64,000 nucleotides of DNA from Lentzea jiangxiensis (GTDB lineage: Bacteria; Actinomycetota; Actinomycetes; Mycobacteriales; Pseudonocardiaceae), in NCBI RefSeq assembly GCF_900104175.1, contig NZ_FNIX01000026.1, positions 1 through 64,000 on the forward strand. Reading direction: 5' to 3'. Of the stretch, positions 32,571 to 41,254 are shown in pieces (the stretch's first letter is position 1; every line of letters starts with the position of its first letter). A program made the translations under genes and the position numbers. The notes beneath the pieces are model-generated. The model did not search any database. It was not told the DNA's origin and was given only the letters and a program-made list of their open reading frames with translations.

Positions 32571-33137
32571 ATGAAAGCCCGCGCACTCTCTGTCGGCGGA
32601 GCCTGGGAGTTCGAACCCGAGGTGTTCCCGGACGACCGCGGCCTGTTCGTCTCCCCGTTCCAGCACGAGGCGTTCGCCGAGGCGGTCGGCGCGCCGCTGT
32701 TCGCCGTGGCCCAAGCCAGCGCCAGCGTGTCACGCCGCGGGGTCGCCCGCGGCGTGCACTACGCCCGCACGGCACCGGGTTGCGCGAAGTACGTGACCTG
32801 CTCACGGGGGCGTGTGCTGGACATCGTGGTGGACCTGCGGGTCGGCTCGCCGACGTTCGGCACGTGGGACTCCGTCGAGCTGGCGGGCGACGACTTCCGC
32901 GCCGTCTACCTCCCGCCCGGACTCGGCCACGCGTTCATCGCCCTGGACGACCACTCCACCGTGCACTACCTGCTTTCCCGCGCCTACGAACCCGCGGACG
33001 AGCTGGCGGTGTCCCTGGTGGACCCGGACCTGGCGCTGCCCGTGCCCGCCGACGCCGTGCTGTCCGAACGCGACCGCATCGCGCCGGGCCTGGTCCTCGC
33101 ACGGGACAACGGACTGCTTCCGGTACACGCCGCCTGA
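32571..33137 (+). CDS. evaD: dTDP-4-ketohexose 5-epimerase (RmlC/EvaD family)
   Basis: This 188-residue cupin of the RmlC family has the catalytic histidine in GVARGVHYARTAPG, the adjacent KYVTCSRGRVLDIVVDLRVG strand pair and a conserved YLPPGLGHAF turn. It inverts C5 (and possibly C3) of a 4-keto sugar, converting a D- to an L-sugar. GGAGG lies 8 bases before the ATG. It follows the repeat element described at 32479-32508, which may give it its own promoter. Confidence 0.93.
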   Translation: MKARALSVGGAWEFEPEVFPDDRGLFVSPFQHEAFAEAVGAPLFAVAQASASVSRRGVARGVHYARTAPGCAKYVTCSRGRVLDIVVDLRVGSPTFGTWDSVELAGDDFRAVYLPPGLGHAFIALDDHSTVHYLLSRAYEPADELAVSLVDPDLALPVPADAVLSERDRIAPGLVLARDNGLLPVHAA

Positions 33138-33156
33138 GCCGAGGAGAGCACACCAG

Positions 33157-34551
33157 GTGACCGCGCCCACCCGCCGTCCGACCCAGACGCGCCTGGCCGA
33201 GTCGATGCTCGCCCCGCGCGACGCCGACGCCGTGCACGCCTGGCTCACCCGCACCGCCGAACACAGCTGGATGACCGTCGAGCGCGTGCCGCTGGACGGC
33301 CTCGCGGGCTGGCTCACCGAACCGGGCACCGGCAACCTGCGCCACCACACCGGCCGGTTCTTCAGCGTCGAGGCGCTCGCCGTCGACCTGCCGGGCACCC
33401 CCGTGCCGCACTGGTCGCAGCCGATCATCAACCAGCCGGAGATCGGCATCCTCGGGATCCTCGTGCGGGAGTTCGACGGCGTGCTGCACTTCCTGATGCA
33501 GGCCAAGCACGAACCGGGCAACGCCAACGGCTTGCAGCTGTCGCCGACCGTGCAGGCCACCCGCAGCAACTACACCCGCGTGCACCAGGGCAAGCCCATC
33601 CCCTACCTGGAGCACTTCCGCGACACCTCCGGCCACCACGTCCTGGTGGACATCCGGCAGTCCGAGCAGGGCGCGTGGTTCTACCGCAAGCGCAACCGCA
33701 ACATGGTCGTCGAGGTCGACGGCGAGGTCGAGGTGCGCGAGGGGTTCCGCTGGTTCACCCTCGGTGAGATCGCCGGCCTGATGACCGTGCCGGACCTGGT
33801 GAACATGGACGCCCGCACGGTGCTGGCCTGCCTGCCCGGCGGCGGCGCGGCCCTGGCCCGGGCGGCGGCCGACCCGTTCGGCGAAGCCCTGGTCCGGTCC
33901 GGCGACCCGGCCACTCCCGGCGTGCACACCACCGGGGAGGTGCTGAGCTGGATCACCGAGGTCCGCACGCGCACCGACCTCCGAGCCTCCCTCGGCCCGT
34001 TGGCCGGGCTGCCGGACTGGACTCGCGAGAACGGCGTCATCGCGCACCGCGGCGGCGGGTTCTTCACCGTCGTGGGCGTGGACGTGCGGGCCGGCGGGCG
34101 TGAGGTCGGAACCTGGTCCCAGCCGATGATCGAACCGGTCGGCACGGGGGTGATCGCGTTCCTGGTCAAGGAGATCGGCGGCGTGCTGCACGTGCTCACC
34201 CACGCGCGCACCGAGGCCGGCTACGCCGACGTGACCGAGCTGGCGCCCACCGTGCAATGCGTCCCCGAGACGCACGACCACCTGCCGGTGCGGCCCCGGT
34301 TCCTCGACGAGGTGCTCGGCTCGACCAGGATCCGCTTCGACGCCGTGCTGTCCGAGGAAGGCGGCCGGTTCCTCGGCGCCCGCAACCGGTACCTGGTCGT
34401 GGAGACCGACGCCGAAGTCGCACGGGACGACCCCGAGTACCGGTGGCTGACCCTGCACCAGTACGAAGAGCTGCTGCGGCACAGCTTCTACGTCAACATC
34501 CAGGCCCGCAGCCTGCTGCTGTGCCTGCGCAGCCTCCTCGCGCGCGGGTGA
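33157..34551 (+). CDS. evaA: NDP-hexose 2,3-dehydratase (EvaA/TylCVI family)
   Basis: This 464-residue protein shows the internal duplication typical of this family. WSQPIINQPEIGILGILVRE in the N-half matches WSQPMIEPVGTGVIAFLVKE in the C-half, and QLSPTVQATRSNY matches LAPTVQCVPETHD. It removes water from C2-C3 of dTDP-4-keto-6-deoxyglucose, committing the sugar to the 2-deoxy route. The GTG start at 33157 follows GAGGAGAG and lies 19 bases after the epimerase. The gene ends at a hairpin shared with the convergent aminotransferase gene. Confidence 0.93.
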   Translation: MTAPTRRPTQTRLAESMLAPRDADAVHAWLTRTAEHSWMTVERVPLDGLAGWLTEPGTGNLRHHTGRFFSVEALAVDLPGTPVPHWSQPIINQPEIGILGILVREFDGVLHFLMQAKHEPGNANGLQLSPTVQATRSNYTRVHQGKPIPYLEHFRDTSGHHVLVDIRQSEQGAWFYRKRNRNMVVEVDGEVEVREGFRWFTLGEIAGLMTVPDLVNMDARTVLACLPGGGAALARAAADPFGEALVRSGDPATPGVHTTGEVLSWITEVRTRTDLRASLGPLAGLPDWTRENGVIAHRGGGFFTVVGVDVRAGGREVGTWSQPMIEPVGTGVIAFLVKEIGGVLHVLTHARTEAGYADVTELAPTVQCVPETHDHLPVRPRFLDEVLGSTRIRFDAVLSEEGGRFLGARNRYLVVETDAEVARDDPEYRWLTLHQYEELLRHSFYVNIQARSLLLCLRSLLARG

Positions 34552-34552
34552 G

Positions 34553-34598
34553 GACTGGCCCGGTGGGGACGGGTACGCCGCCCGCCACCGGCCCGGTC
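34553..34598. terminator. Hairpin between the convergent evaA and evaB genes
   Basis: A 14-bp stem (34553-34566 with 34585-34598) with one mismatch and one GU-type pair spans the short gap between the two convergent sugar genes. It is a probable bidirectional terminator. Confidence 0.55.
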
Positions 34599-35706
34599 AG
34601 AGCGTCGCCAGCACGTGCTTGAGCGCGTCCACCACGTGCTCCTGCGTCTCCTGGGGCAGCGACGGGTACATCGGCAGCGAGAAGATCTCGCGGGCCACCC
34701 GCTCGGTCACCGGCAGGCTGCCCTCGGCGTAGCCCAGGTGCGCGAAACCGGTCATGGTGTGCACCGGCCACGGGTAGCTGATGTTCAGCTGGATGTCGTG
34801 CGCCTTCAGGCGTTCCAGGATGTCGTCGCGCCGCGGGTGGCGCACCACGTGGACGTAGTACGAGTGCGTGTTGCCCGGTGCGGTCGTGGGCAGCACCAAA
34901 TCGGTGTCCGCCAACGCCTCCGCGTACCGCGCGGCCACCGCCTGCCTCGCGGCGATGTAGTCGTCCAGGCGGACGAGCTTGCGGCGCAGGATCTCCGCCT
35001 GCACCTCGTCGAGCCGGCAGTTGTGGCCGGGCGTCTCCACGACGTAGTAGGTCTTCTCCATGCCGTAGTACCGGTGCCGGCGCAGGTTCGCGTCCACCTC
35101 CGGGTTGTCCGTGATCGTCGCGCCGCCGTCACCGTAGGCGCCGAGAACCTTGGTGGGGTAGAACGAGAACGCGGCGGCGTCGCCCATCGACCCGGCCACC
35201 CGGCCGTGGTGGCGCGCGCCGTGCGCCTGGGCGCAGTCCTCCAGCACCAGCAGGCCGTGTCGCCGTGCGAGCTCCTGCAACGGTTCCATGTCCACGCATT
35301 GGCCGTACAGGTGTACCGGCAGCAGGGCTTTGGTGCGCGGCGTGATCGCCGAAGCCACCTGGGCGACGTCCATCAGGTAGGTGTCCGGGTCCACGTCGAC
35401 GAACACCGGTGTGGCGCCGACGGCGTCGATCGCCAGCACGGTCGGCGCTGCCGTGTTGGCCACCGTGACCACCTCGTCGCCGCGGCCGACGCCGAGCGCC
35501 TGCAGTGCCAGGCGGATGGCGTTCGTGCCGTTGTCCACGCCGACGCAGTGGGCGACGCCGTGGTGGGCCGCGAACTCCGCCTCGAAGGACGCCACGCTCG
35601 GCCCGAGGACGAGTCTGCCGGAGGAGAAAACGGTTTCGACCGCGTCGAGTATGTCCTTGCGCTCCAATTCGTATTCGCGCGAGTAGTCCCAGACGAGCGT
35701 GGCCAT
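34597..35706 (-). CDS. evaB: dTDP-sugar 3-aminotransferase, DegT/DnrJ/EryC1 family (EvaB type)
   Basis: This 369-residue PLP enzyme has VDNGTNAIRLALQAL at the cofactor phosphate site, VFVDVDPDTYLMD, the LEDCAQAHGA aspartate block, and the PLP lysine in FSFYPTKVLGAYGDGG. It adds the C3 amino group to a 3,4-diketo-2,6-dideoxy sugar. I chose the ATG at 35706, preceded by AAAGGG, over one nine codons upstream. It is the only sugar gene on the minus strand, and its promoter carries the TAGGGG palindrome. Confidence 0.93.
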   Translation of the reverse strand: MATLVWDYSREYELERKDILDAVETVFSSGRLVLGPSVASFEAEFAAHHGVAHCVGVDNGTNAIRLALQALGVGRGDEVVTVANTAAPTVLAIDAVGATPVFVDVDPDTYLMDVAQVASAITPRTKALLPVHLYGQCVDMEPLQELARRHGLLVLEDCAQAHGARHHGRVAGSMGDAAAFSFYPTKVLGAYGDGGATITDNPEVDANLRRHRYYGMEKTYYVVETPGHNCRLDEVQAEILRRKLVRLDDYIAARQAVAARYAEALADTDLVLPTTAPGNTHSYYVHVVRHPRRDDILERLKAHDIQLNISYPWPVHTMTGFAHLGYAEGSLPVTERVAREIFSLPMYPSLPQETQEHVVDALKHVLATL

Positions 35707-35761
35707 CGGCAGCCCTTTCGCTGTGGTCGGCATCCCGGCCAGCCTAGGTCGGGCCCCCGAC

Positions 35762-35777
35762 TAGGGGGTAACCCCTA
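35762..35777. promoter_or_regulatory. TAGGGG-N4-CCCCTA operator candidate
   Basis: The palindrome TAGGGG-GTAA-CCCCTA lies 56 bases before the aminotransferase start. On the minus strand it reads TAGGGGTTACCCCCTA, close to TAGGGGTTCCCCTA at 32493-32506. A half-site TAGGGGTGTCC lies near 35868, before the glycosyltransferase. Confidence 0.5.
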
Positions 35778-35953
35778 ATCTGCAGGTCAGGGTGGTCGCC
35801 GGAGTCCGCGCGAAGGCGAACGGCCACTCGTGCGACCGCGTCGGGGAACAGCGGTGATAGGGGTGTCCAGGCTGCTTCGGGGCGCTTTACGGTGACCACG
35901 CTCCCGGCAGGGTCGCCGGATTCCAGCACAACAATCGGGGCGAGGACGACACG

Positions 35954-37174
35954 ATGTCGCGGCATTTCCTGTTCATGTGCCACCCGGATCACGGACACGT
36001 CATCCCGAACCTCGCGGTCGTCACCGAACTGGCCGCGCGCGGGCACCGGATCACCTACCTGACCGCGCCGAGCATGGCGGAGATCGCCGCCGAGGCCGGC
36101 GCCACCGTCGTGACCTACCCGTCCCGGTACCGCGACGCCGACTTCGCCCGCGTGGCGAACGATCCCGGCTACCTGATGGGCGTGCTGCTAGACGAGAGCG
36201 AGGCCATGCTCGTCACCGCGACGGCCGAGCTCGACGGCGACCGGCCGGACTGCCTGGTCTACGACACCTCGGTGCTCTACGCGGCCCGCGTGCTGGCCCG
36301 GCACTGGGACCTCCCCGCCACGCAGGTGATCCCGGTGTTCGCCTCCAACGAGCACTTCTCCTTCCTCAACGCCATGTACAACCCCGAGTCCGGCGCCGCC
36401 GAACGGCCGGCCGCGCAACAGCCGAAGGAGATGCCGGAGTGGGTCGGCGCCACGATGGGGCGCATCGGCGCGCTGTGCGCCCGTTATGAGGTGACCGCCG
36501 CGCCGCACGAGGTGTGGTTCGAGGTGCCGCCGCTGAGCCTGGTCACCGTGCCGCGGGAGTTCCAGTACGCGGGCGAGACCTTCGACGAGCGGTTCGCGTT
36601 CGTCGGGCCGTGCGTCGGCGACCGCAGCTTCCTCGGGTCGTGGACGCCGCCCGCCGGCGACCTGCCCGTGGTGCTGGTGTCGCTCGGCGCGGTGTTCAAC
36701 GAGGACGAGGGTTTCTTCCGCACGTGCGTCGAAGCGTTCCGCGATCGGCCGTGGCACGCGGTGATGACCACCGGCGGCGGTGTGGACCGCGCCTCGCTCG
36801 GCGACCTGCCGCCCAACGTCGAGGTGCACGACTTCGTGCCGCACGTGGCGGTGCTGGAGCACGCGGCGCTGTGCGTCACCCACGCCGGCATGGGCACCGT
36901 GATGGAGGCACTGCGGTCGGGCACGCCGATGGTGTGCGTGCCGGGTTCCGCGCTCGACCGGCCCACCGGGTGGCGGGTCCGCGAGCTCGGTCTCGGCACC
37001 GTGCTGGACCCCGTCGACCTCACGCCCGCGACGCTGGCGGACGCGGTCACGTCGGTGCTCGGCGACCAGGAGGTCGCGGCCCGGTCGGACCTCATGCGCG
37101 AGGCCGTCGCGGAAGCGGGCGGGGCGGCGCGCGCCGCCGACGAGGTCGAGAAGTACCTGGCGCGGTCGCGTTGA
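35954..37174 (+). CDS. GT1 (macrolide-type) glycosyltransferase
   Basis: This 406-residue GT-B fold enzyme has the N-terminal acceptor-site motif FMCHPDHGHVIPNLAVVTEL with the catalytic-type histidine. In the C-domain it has VSLGAVFNEDEGFF, the EVHDFVPHVAVLEHAALCVT strand and THAGMGTVMEAL donor motif, and the GTPMVCVP loop. It should move the deoxyamino sugar onto the aglycone. It resembles OleD/MGT-type transferases rather than the pair enzymes needing an auxiliary protein, and no P450-like helper is next to it. It is coupled to the SARP gene by a TTGA overlap. Confidence 0.93.
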   Translation: MSRHFLFMCHPDHGHVIPNLAVVTELAARGHRITYLTAPSMAEIAAEAGATVVTYPSRYRDADFARVANDPGYLMGVLLDESEAMLVTATAELDGDRPDCLVYDTSVLYAARVLARHWDLPATQVIPVFASNEHFSFLNAMYNPESGAAERPAAQQPKEMPEWVGATMGRIGALCARYEVTAAPHEVWFEVPPLSLVTVPREFQYAGETFDERFAFVGPCVGDRSFLGSWTPPAGDLPVVLVSLGAVFNEDEGFFRTCVEAFRDRPWHAVMTTGGGVDRASLGDLPPNVEVHDFVPHVAVLEHAALCVTHAGMGTVMEALRSGTPMVCVPGSALDRPTGWRVRELGLGTVLDPVDLTPATLADAVTSVLGDQEVAARSDLMREAVAEAGGAARAADEVEKYLARSR

Positions 37175-38646
37175 CCCCCGCCCCGGCCGAGTTCGGCGTG
37201 CTGGGCCCGATCCGGTTCCTCCGCGGTGGCGTGGAGCAACGGGTGGGTGGTCCCCGCGAGCGCGCGGTGCTGGCGCGGCTGGTGTTCGACGCCAACCGCG
37301 TGGTCAGCGTGGATCGGCTCATCGAGGCGGTGTGGCACGACGACCCACCGGCCAGCGCACGCGGTCAGATCGCGATCTGCATGTCCCGGCTGCGGCGGGC
37401 GCTCGGCGAGGCGGGCCGGGTCATCGACACCGCGAGCCCCGGCTACGTGGCGCGGCTGGACGAGGACGCCGTGGACTGGTTGCGGTTCAACGGACTCGTC
37501 GGCCGCGCTCGGCCCCGCGCGGCGAGTGGTGACGTGACGGGCGCCGCGGCGCTGTTGCGCGAGGCGCTGGGGTTGTGGCGCGGTGCGCCGTTCGAGGACC
37601 TGCCCGGTCTGCGCGCGGAAGCGGTGTCGCTGCAGTCCGCGCGGTTGGACGCGGTGGAGGCGTGCGCCGAGCTGGAGCTGCGGCTCGGGCTGCACCACCG
37701 GGTCGGCAAGGAACTGCCCGCGGTGGTGGCGGAACACCCGCTGCGCGAGCGGGCGCGGGCACAGCTGATGCTGGCCCAGTACCGGTCGGGCCGGCGGGCC
37801 GACGCGCTGCGCACCTACCAGGACGGCCGGCGGGTGCTGGTCGAGCAGATCGGCCTGGAGCCCGGCCCGGAGCTGCGGGAGCTGCACGAGCAGGTGCTGC
37901 GGGACGCGCCGGTGCTGCTCGCGCCGGTCCGGGTGGAGGTGCAGGCCGTGGCGCCGTCCCAGCTGCCGCGCCAGGTCCTGCCGTTCGCCGGTCGGTCGGC
38001 CGAGCTGGCCGAGCTGGACGCCGCCCTCGCGGCAGGCCCCGACGTGCCCGGCGTGGCCGTCCTGTCGGGTCCCGGCGAGGTGGGCAAGACGGCGTTGGCG
38101 CTGCGCTGGGCGCACCACTGCCAGGACCGGTTCCCGGACGGGCAGCTGCACGCGGACCTGGTGGACGACTTCGGCCGCCCCGTACCGCGGACCGTGCTGC
38201 TGGACCGGTTCCTGCGGGCGCTCGGCGTGACCGCGGCCTCCATCCCGGACGATCCGGGCGAGAAGGTCGCGCTGTACCGCAGCACCGTGTCGCACAAGCG
38301 CGTGCTGGTGGTGCTGGACGGTGCGGTGGACCACGCCCAGGTCCGGCCGCTGCTGCCCAGCGGCGCGCACACGAGGGCCATCGTCACCAGCAGACACCCG
38401 ATGGACGAGCTGGTCGCCCGTCAGGGCGCGCACCGGGTGTTCCTGGAACCGCTGACGGCGGAGGAGTCGTGGCAGCTGCTGACCATGCTGCTCGGGCACG
38501 ACTGGGTGGCCGAGGAACGCGGTGAGGCGAACAGGATCGTCGGCTCGGCGGACGGCTTCCCGCTGCCGCTGCGCCGCGCGGCGGCGGGCGTCCGGGCGGC
38601 ACCGCACCGCCAGGACCGCCGGCGGCTGACCGGCGTGCCCGCTTGA
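37171..38646 (+). CDS. SARP (AfsR-type) pathway regulator with partial NB-ARC domain
   Basis: This 491-residue protein has an OmpR-type winged helix at the N-terminus (GPRERAVLARLVFDANRVVS, then ARGQIAICMSRLRRALGEAG). The bacterial transcriptional activation domain follows (about 95-245; ADALRTYQDGRRVLVEQIGL, then EPGPELRELHEQVL). A NB-ARC ATPase starts near 275 (Walker A SGPGEVGKTALAL) but ends before the usual full length, and no TPR region follows. The most economical start is a TTG at 37171 overlapping the glycosyltransferase stop; a GTG at 37198 would remove part of the first strand. The repeats at 40355-40383 are its likely target. Confidence 0.88.
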   Translation: MTPAPAEFGVLGPIRFLRGGVEQRVGGPRERAVLARLVFDANRVVSVDRLIEAVWHDDPPASARGQIAICMSRLRRALGEAGRVIDTASPGYVARLDEDAVDWLRFNGLVGRARPRAASGDVTGAAALLREALGLWRGAPFEDLPGLRAEAVSLQSARLDAVEACAELELRLGLHHRVGKELPAVVAEHPLRERARAQLMLAQYRSGRRADALRTYQDGRRVLVEQIGLEPGPELRELHEQVLRDAPVLLAPVRVEVQAVAPSQLPRQVLPFAGRSAELAELDAALAAGPDVPGVAVLSGPGEVGKTALALRWAHHCQDRFPDGQLHADLVDDFGRPVPRTVLLDRFLRALGVTAASIPDDPGEKVALYRSTVSHKRVLVVLDGAVDHAQVRPLLPSGAHTRAIVTSRHPMDELVARQGAHRVFLEPLTAEESWQLLTMLLGHDWVAEERGEANRIVGSADGFPLPLRRAAAGVRAAPHRQDRRRLTGVPA

Positions 38647-38648
38647 CC

Positions 38649-38682
38649 GGTGCTGTCCGCCAACCGCGCGGCGGGCAGCACC
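38649..38682. terminator. Bidirectional terminator between the SARP gene and the FAD hydroxylase
   Basis: A 13-bp stem (38649-38661 with 38670-38682, 8-nt loop) with one GU-type pair lies between the two convergent genes. Confidence 0.75.
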
Positions 38683-38701
38683 ACCCCGGCCGGTGAGCCG
38701 G

Positions 38702-40312
38702 TCAACCACGTGCGAGGACGGCGTCGACCGCCGCCGACAGCGCGTCCGTCGACGCGGCGGCCGTGCTGCGCCAGGCCACGTGACCGTCCGGTCGCACCAG
38801 CACCGCGCCTGCCGCACCCACGCCGTAGACCGAGGCCCAGTCCGGCGACACCACCGCGGTCGAGCCGTCGGCCGACACCTCGACCGCCGTGATCGCCACG
38901 CCGGTCCGGGAGCCGACCTCCTTCGCCGCCTGCGCCCAGCCGCTGCCCGCCGGGGTGAGCAGGACGAGCCCCGCACCGAAGAGGTCCAATGTGGACAGGC
39001 TCTCCGCGCCCCGCGTCAGTGGCAGGTGCGGCGCGCGGTGACCCGGTCGCGCGGTCGCGACGTACGTCCGGTAGGGGTCCTCGACCACCGGTGCGTCGGT
39101 GCCGTCCGGCACGACGGCGGCGGAGTCGTAGTGGAAGCCCAGGACCAGGCCCTCGCAGCTGCGCCGGCCCGCCTGCCGCGCGATGGCCTCCTTCATGGAC
39201 AGCTTGCCCTCCATCATCTGGAACGTGATGAAGGCGTTCGCCAGGCTCTCGCCGACGGTGCGCTCGCCGATCGGGTGGCGCTCGGCGTCGTAGGTGTCGA
39301 GCAGGGCCTCGCCGGCCGTGCCCGACACGACCGCCGCCAGCTTCCACACCAGGTTGTGCGCGTCCTGGATGCCGCAGTTCATCCCGAACCCGCCCTGCGG
39401 CGTCGACACGTGCGCCGAGTCGCCCGCCAGGAACACCCGGCCCGAGCGGAAGCGCGTCGCGGTCACCGCCTGTTGCAGCCACGGCATCACGCCGACCAGC
39501 TCGACGTCCAGGTCCGGCACGCCGACGGCCTCGCGCACGACCCGCACGCAGAACTCGGGCGTGAAGTCGGCCTCGCTGCCGCCCTCCGCAGGGTCGTAGC
39601 CGGTCTGGATGATCCAGCGCCGCTGGTTGTCCACCGCCTCGACCGCGCACGGGATCGCGCTGCGGATGAAGTACAGCGCGCACATCCTGTCGGCCAGCAG
39701 CGGCACCAGGTCGGCGTCGAACATGATGCTGATCATGTGCCCGAGCGGCGGCGGGCCGTCGACGCCGATGCCCAGCCGGTCGCGCACGGTGCTGCGCCCG
39801 CCGTCGGCCGCGATGGCGTAGCGGGCGCGCACGGTGGCGCGGCCTGAGGCGGACTCGATCACACCGTCCACACCGGACTTGTCCTGCTCCAGGGACGTGA
39901 GGGTGGTGGCGAACCTGACGTCCGAGCCGGACGAGCTCTCGGCCAGGCCTCGCAGAACCACTTCGAACTTGTCCTGCGCGCAGATGTAGGTGTACGTGGG
40001 GCTGTGCGGCGCGTCCTGGGCGACCGGGGCGACCTCGCGGTGGAAGTCGGCCGCGGTCAGCGAGGAGCCGACTCCGACGGCCAGGCTGTCCTCACGCGGC
40101 AGGCCGGCGCGCTCGACCTCCTCCCCCAGTCCCCACGACCGCACCAATTCCATCGTGCGGGTGGACACCAGGCGCGCCTTGGGGAAGATCGACGTCCCGG
40201 GATGCCGCTCCACCAGCAGCGACGTCAAGCCGTGCCGGGAGCACTCGATCGACGCGGCGAGGCCGACCGGGCCACCACCGACGATCAGGACGTCGACCTC
40301 GAAGTCAGCCAT
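38702..40312 (-). CDS. FAD-dependent polyketide hydroxylase
   Basis: This 536-residue group A flavin monooxygenase has VLIVGGGPVGLAASIECSRH at the N-terminus, the DG motif YAIAADGGRSTVRDRLG, and GRVFLAGDSAHVSTPQGGFG with the following MNCGIQDAHNLVWKL. A C-terminal thioredoxin-like domain (about 400-536, ending VLVRPDGHVAWRS) is typical of aromatic polyketide hydroxylases such as RdmE or PgaE and of Baeyer-Villiger relatives. The start is set at 40312, where the Rossmann strand begins; the longer frame runs through the SARP box. It is divergent from the KR-led polycistron and shares its control region. Confidence 0.92.
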   Translation of the reverse strand: MADFEVDVLIVGGGPVGLAASIECSRHGLTSLLVERHPGTSIFPKARLVSTRTMELVRSWGLGEEVERAGLPREDSLAVGVGSSLTAADFHREVAPVAQDAPHSPTYTYICAQDKFEVVLRGLAESSSGSDVRFATTLTSLEQDKSGVDGVIESASGRATVRARYAIAADGGRSTVRDRLGIGVDGPPPLGHMISIMFDADLVPLLADRMCALYFIRSAIPCAVEAVDNQRRWIIQTGYDPAEGGSEADFTPEFCVRVVREAVGVPDLDVELVGVMPWLQQAVTATRFRSGRVFLAGDSAHVSTPQGGFGMNCGIQDAHNLVWKLAAVVSGTAGEALLDTYDAERHPIGERTVGESLANAFITFQMMEGKLSMKEAIARQAGRRSCEGLVLGFHYDSAAVVPDGTDAPVVEDPYRTYVATARPGHRAPHLPLTRGAESLSTLDLFGAGLVLLTPAGSGWAQAAKEVGSRTGVAITAVEVSADGSTAVVSPDWASVYGVGAAGAVLVRPDGHVAWRSTAAASTDALSAAVDAVLARG

Positions 40313-40354
40313 GCGCAGGAGCCTGCGACACCGCCGCGGGGACGTCAAGGAGGC

Positions 40355-40398
40355 GGATATCGAAGTGATATAGCACTGAAATCGCAGGTCAGTAGCGT
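40355..40398 (+). promoter_or_regulatory. SARP box: three heptamers at 11-bp spacing, with -10
   Basis: GGATATC (40355-40361), TGATATA (40366-40372) and TGAAATC (40377-40383) are imperfect direct repeats, each separated by 4 bases. A -10-like TAGCGT begins at 40393, nine bases after the last repeat. This is the architecture SARP activators bind. It lies before the KR gene (start 40455) and between the divergent operons. Confidence 0.68.
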
Positions 40399-40454
40399 TG
40401 CGCCGAACGACGGCGTGCGCAGCGGGCAAGCCTTGGACAACGTGGGGAGGCGCC

Positions 40455-41201
40455 ATGTTCGCCGAAGGATCGGTCGCCGTGGTCACCGGCGGGTCGCGCG
40501 GGATCGGGCGGGCCGTCGTGGTCGACCTGGCGGCCCACGGCGTGCACGTCGTGGTCAACTACTCGCGCTCGGAGGAACAGGCCAAGGAGTTGGTCGCGCA
40601 GGTCGAGCAGAGCGGCGGCAGCGCGAGCGCGGTGCGGGCCGACGTGACCGACGAGGACGCGGTGCGGGAGCTGTTCCGCTCCGTGCGCTCCGAGCACGGC
40701 AGGCTCGACGTGCTGGTCACCAGCGCGGGCGTGACGCGGGACCGGCACCTGGTCGCGATGAGCAGCGACCTGTTCCGCGAGACGATGGACATCAACGTGC
40801 ACGGCACGTTCCTGGCCTGCCGCGAGGCGATGCGCATCATGCAGCACCAGCGGCGAGGCGCGATCGTGACCCTGAGCTCCGCGAGCGGCCTGGACGGCGG
40901 CTTCCCCGGCCAGACGAACTACGTCGCGTCCAAGGGCGCGATCATCGCGTTCACCAAGGCGCTGTCCTACGAGGCGGCTCCGCACGGCGTGCGCGTCAAC
41001 GTGGTGGCGCCGGGATTCGTCGAGACCGACATGACCAAGGTCATCCCCGCGAAGCTGCGCGACGGCTACGCCTCGCGCATCCGCCTCGGCCGCATGGGCC
41101 GCCCGGAGGAGATCGCGAACCTGGTCACGTTCCTGGCTTCCGACAAGGCGTCCTACATCACCAGCGAGACGTTCGTCGCCAACGGCGGCGGGCTCGGCTG
41201 A
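40455..41201 (+). CDS. 3-oxoacyl-ACP reductase (FabG-like ketoreductase)
   Basis: This 248-residue classical SDR has VAVVTGGSRGIGRAVVVDLA, the NVHGTF strand, the catalytic serine in TLSSASG and the tyrosine/lysine pair in YVASKGAIIAFTKAL. It ends in YITSETFVANGGGLG, as FabG proteins do. It should reduce the beta-keto group of ACP-bound intermediates with NADPH. GGGAGG precedes the ATG at 40455. It is the first gene of the long biosynthetic polycistron and lies just behind the SARP box. Confidence 0.93.
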   Translation: MFAEGSVAVVTGGSRGIGRAVVVDLAAHGVHVVVNYSRSEEQAKELVAQVEQSGGSASAVRADVTDEDAVRELFRSVRSEHGRLDVLVTSAGVTRDRHLVAMSSDLFRETMDINVHGTFLACREAMRIMQHQRRGAIVTLSSASGLDGGFPGQTNYVASKGAIIAFTKALSYEAAPHGVRVNVVAPGFVETDMTKVIPAKLRDGYASRIRLGRMGRPEEIANLVTFLASDKASYITSETFVANGGGLG

Positions 41202-41204
41202 TCC

Positions 41205-41230
41205 CCCGAGCCGGAACACCCGAGCCGGAA
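41205..41230 (+). repeat. Tandem 12-bp repeat between the KR and ACP genes
   Basis: CCCGAGCCGGAA occurs at 41205-41216 and 41219-41230 (14-bp period) in the 53-base gap before the ACP gene. No function is evident. Confidence 0.6.
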
Positions 41231-41254
41231 GAACCAGCGGACGGAAGGACAAGC

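Noticed and set aside
36484..38976. 830-codon minus-strand open frame
   Set aside because: Opposite the glycosyltransferase and SARP genes; Arg/Pro-rich translation typical of antisense frames in GC-rich DNA.
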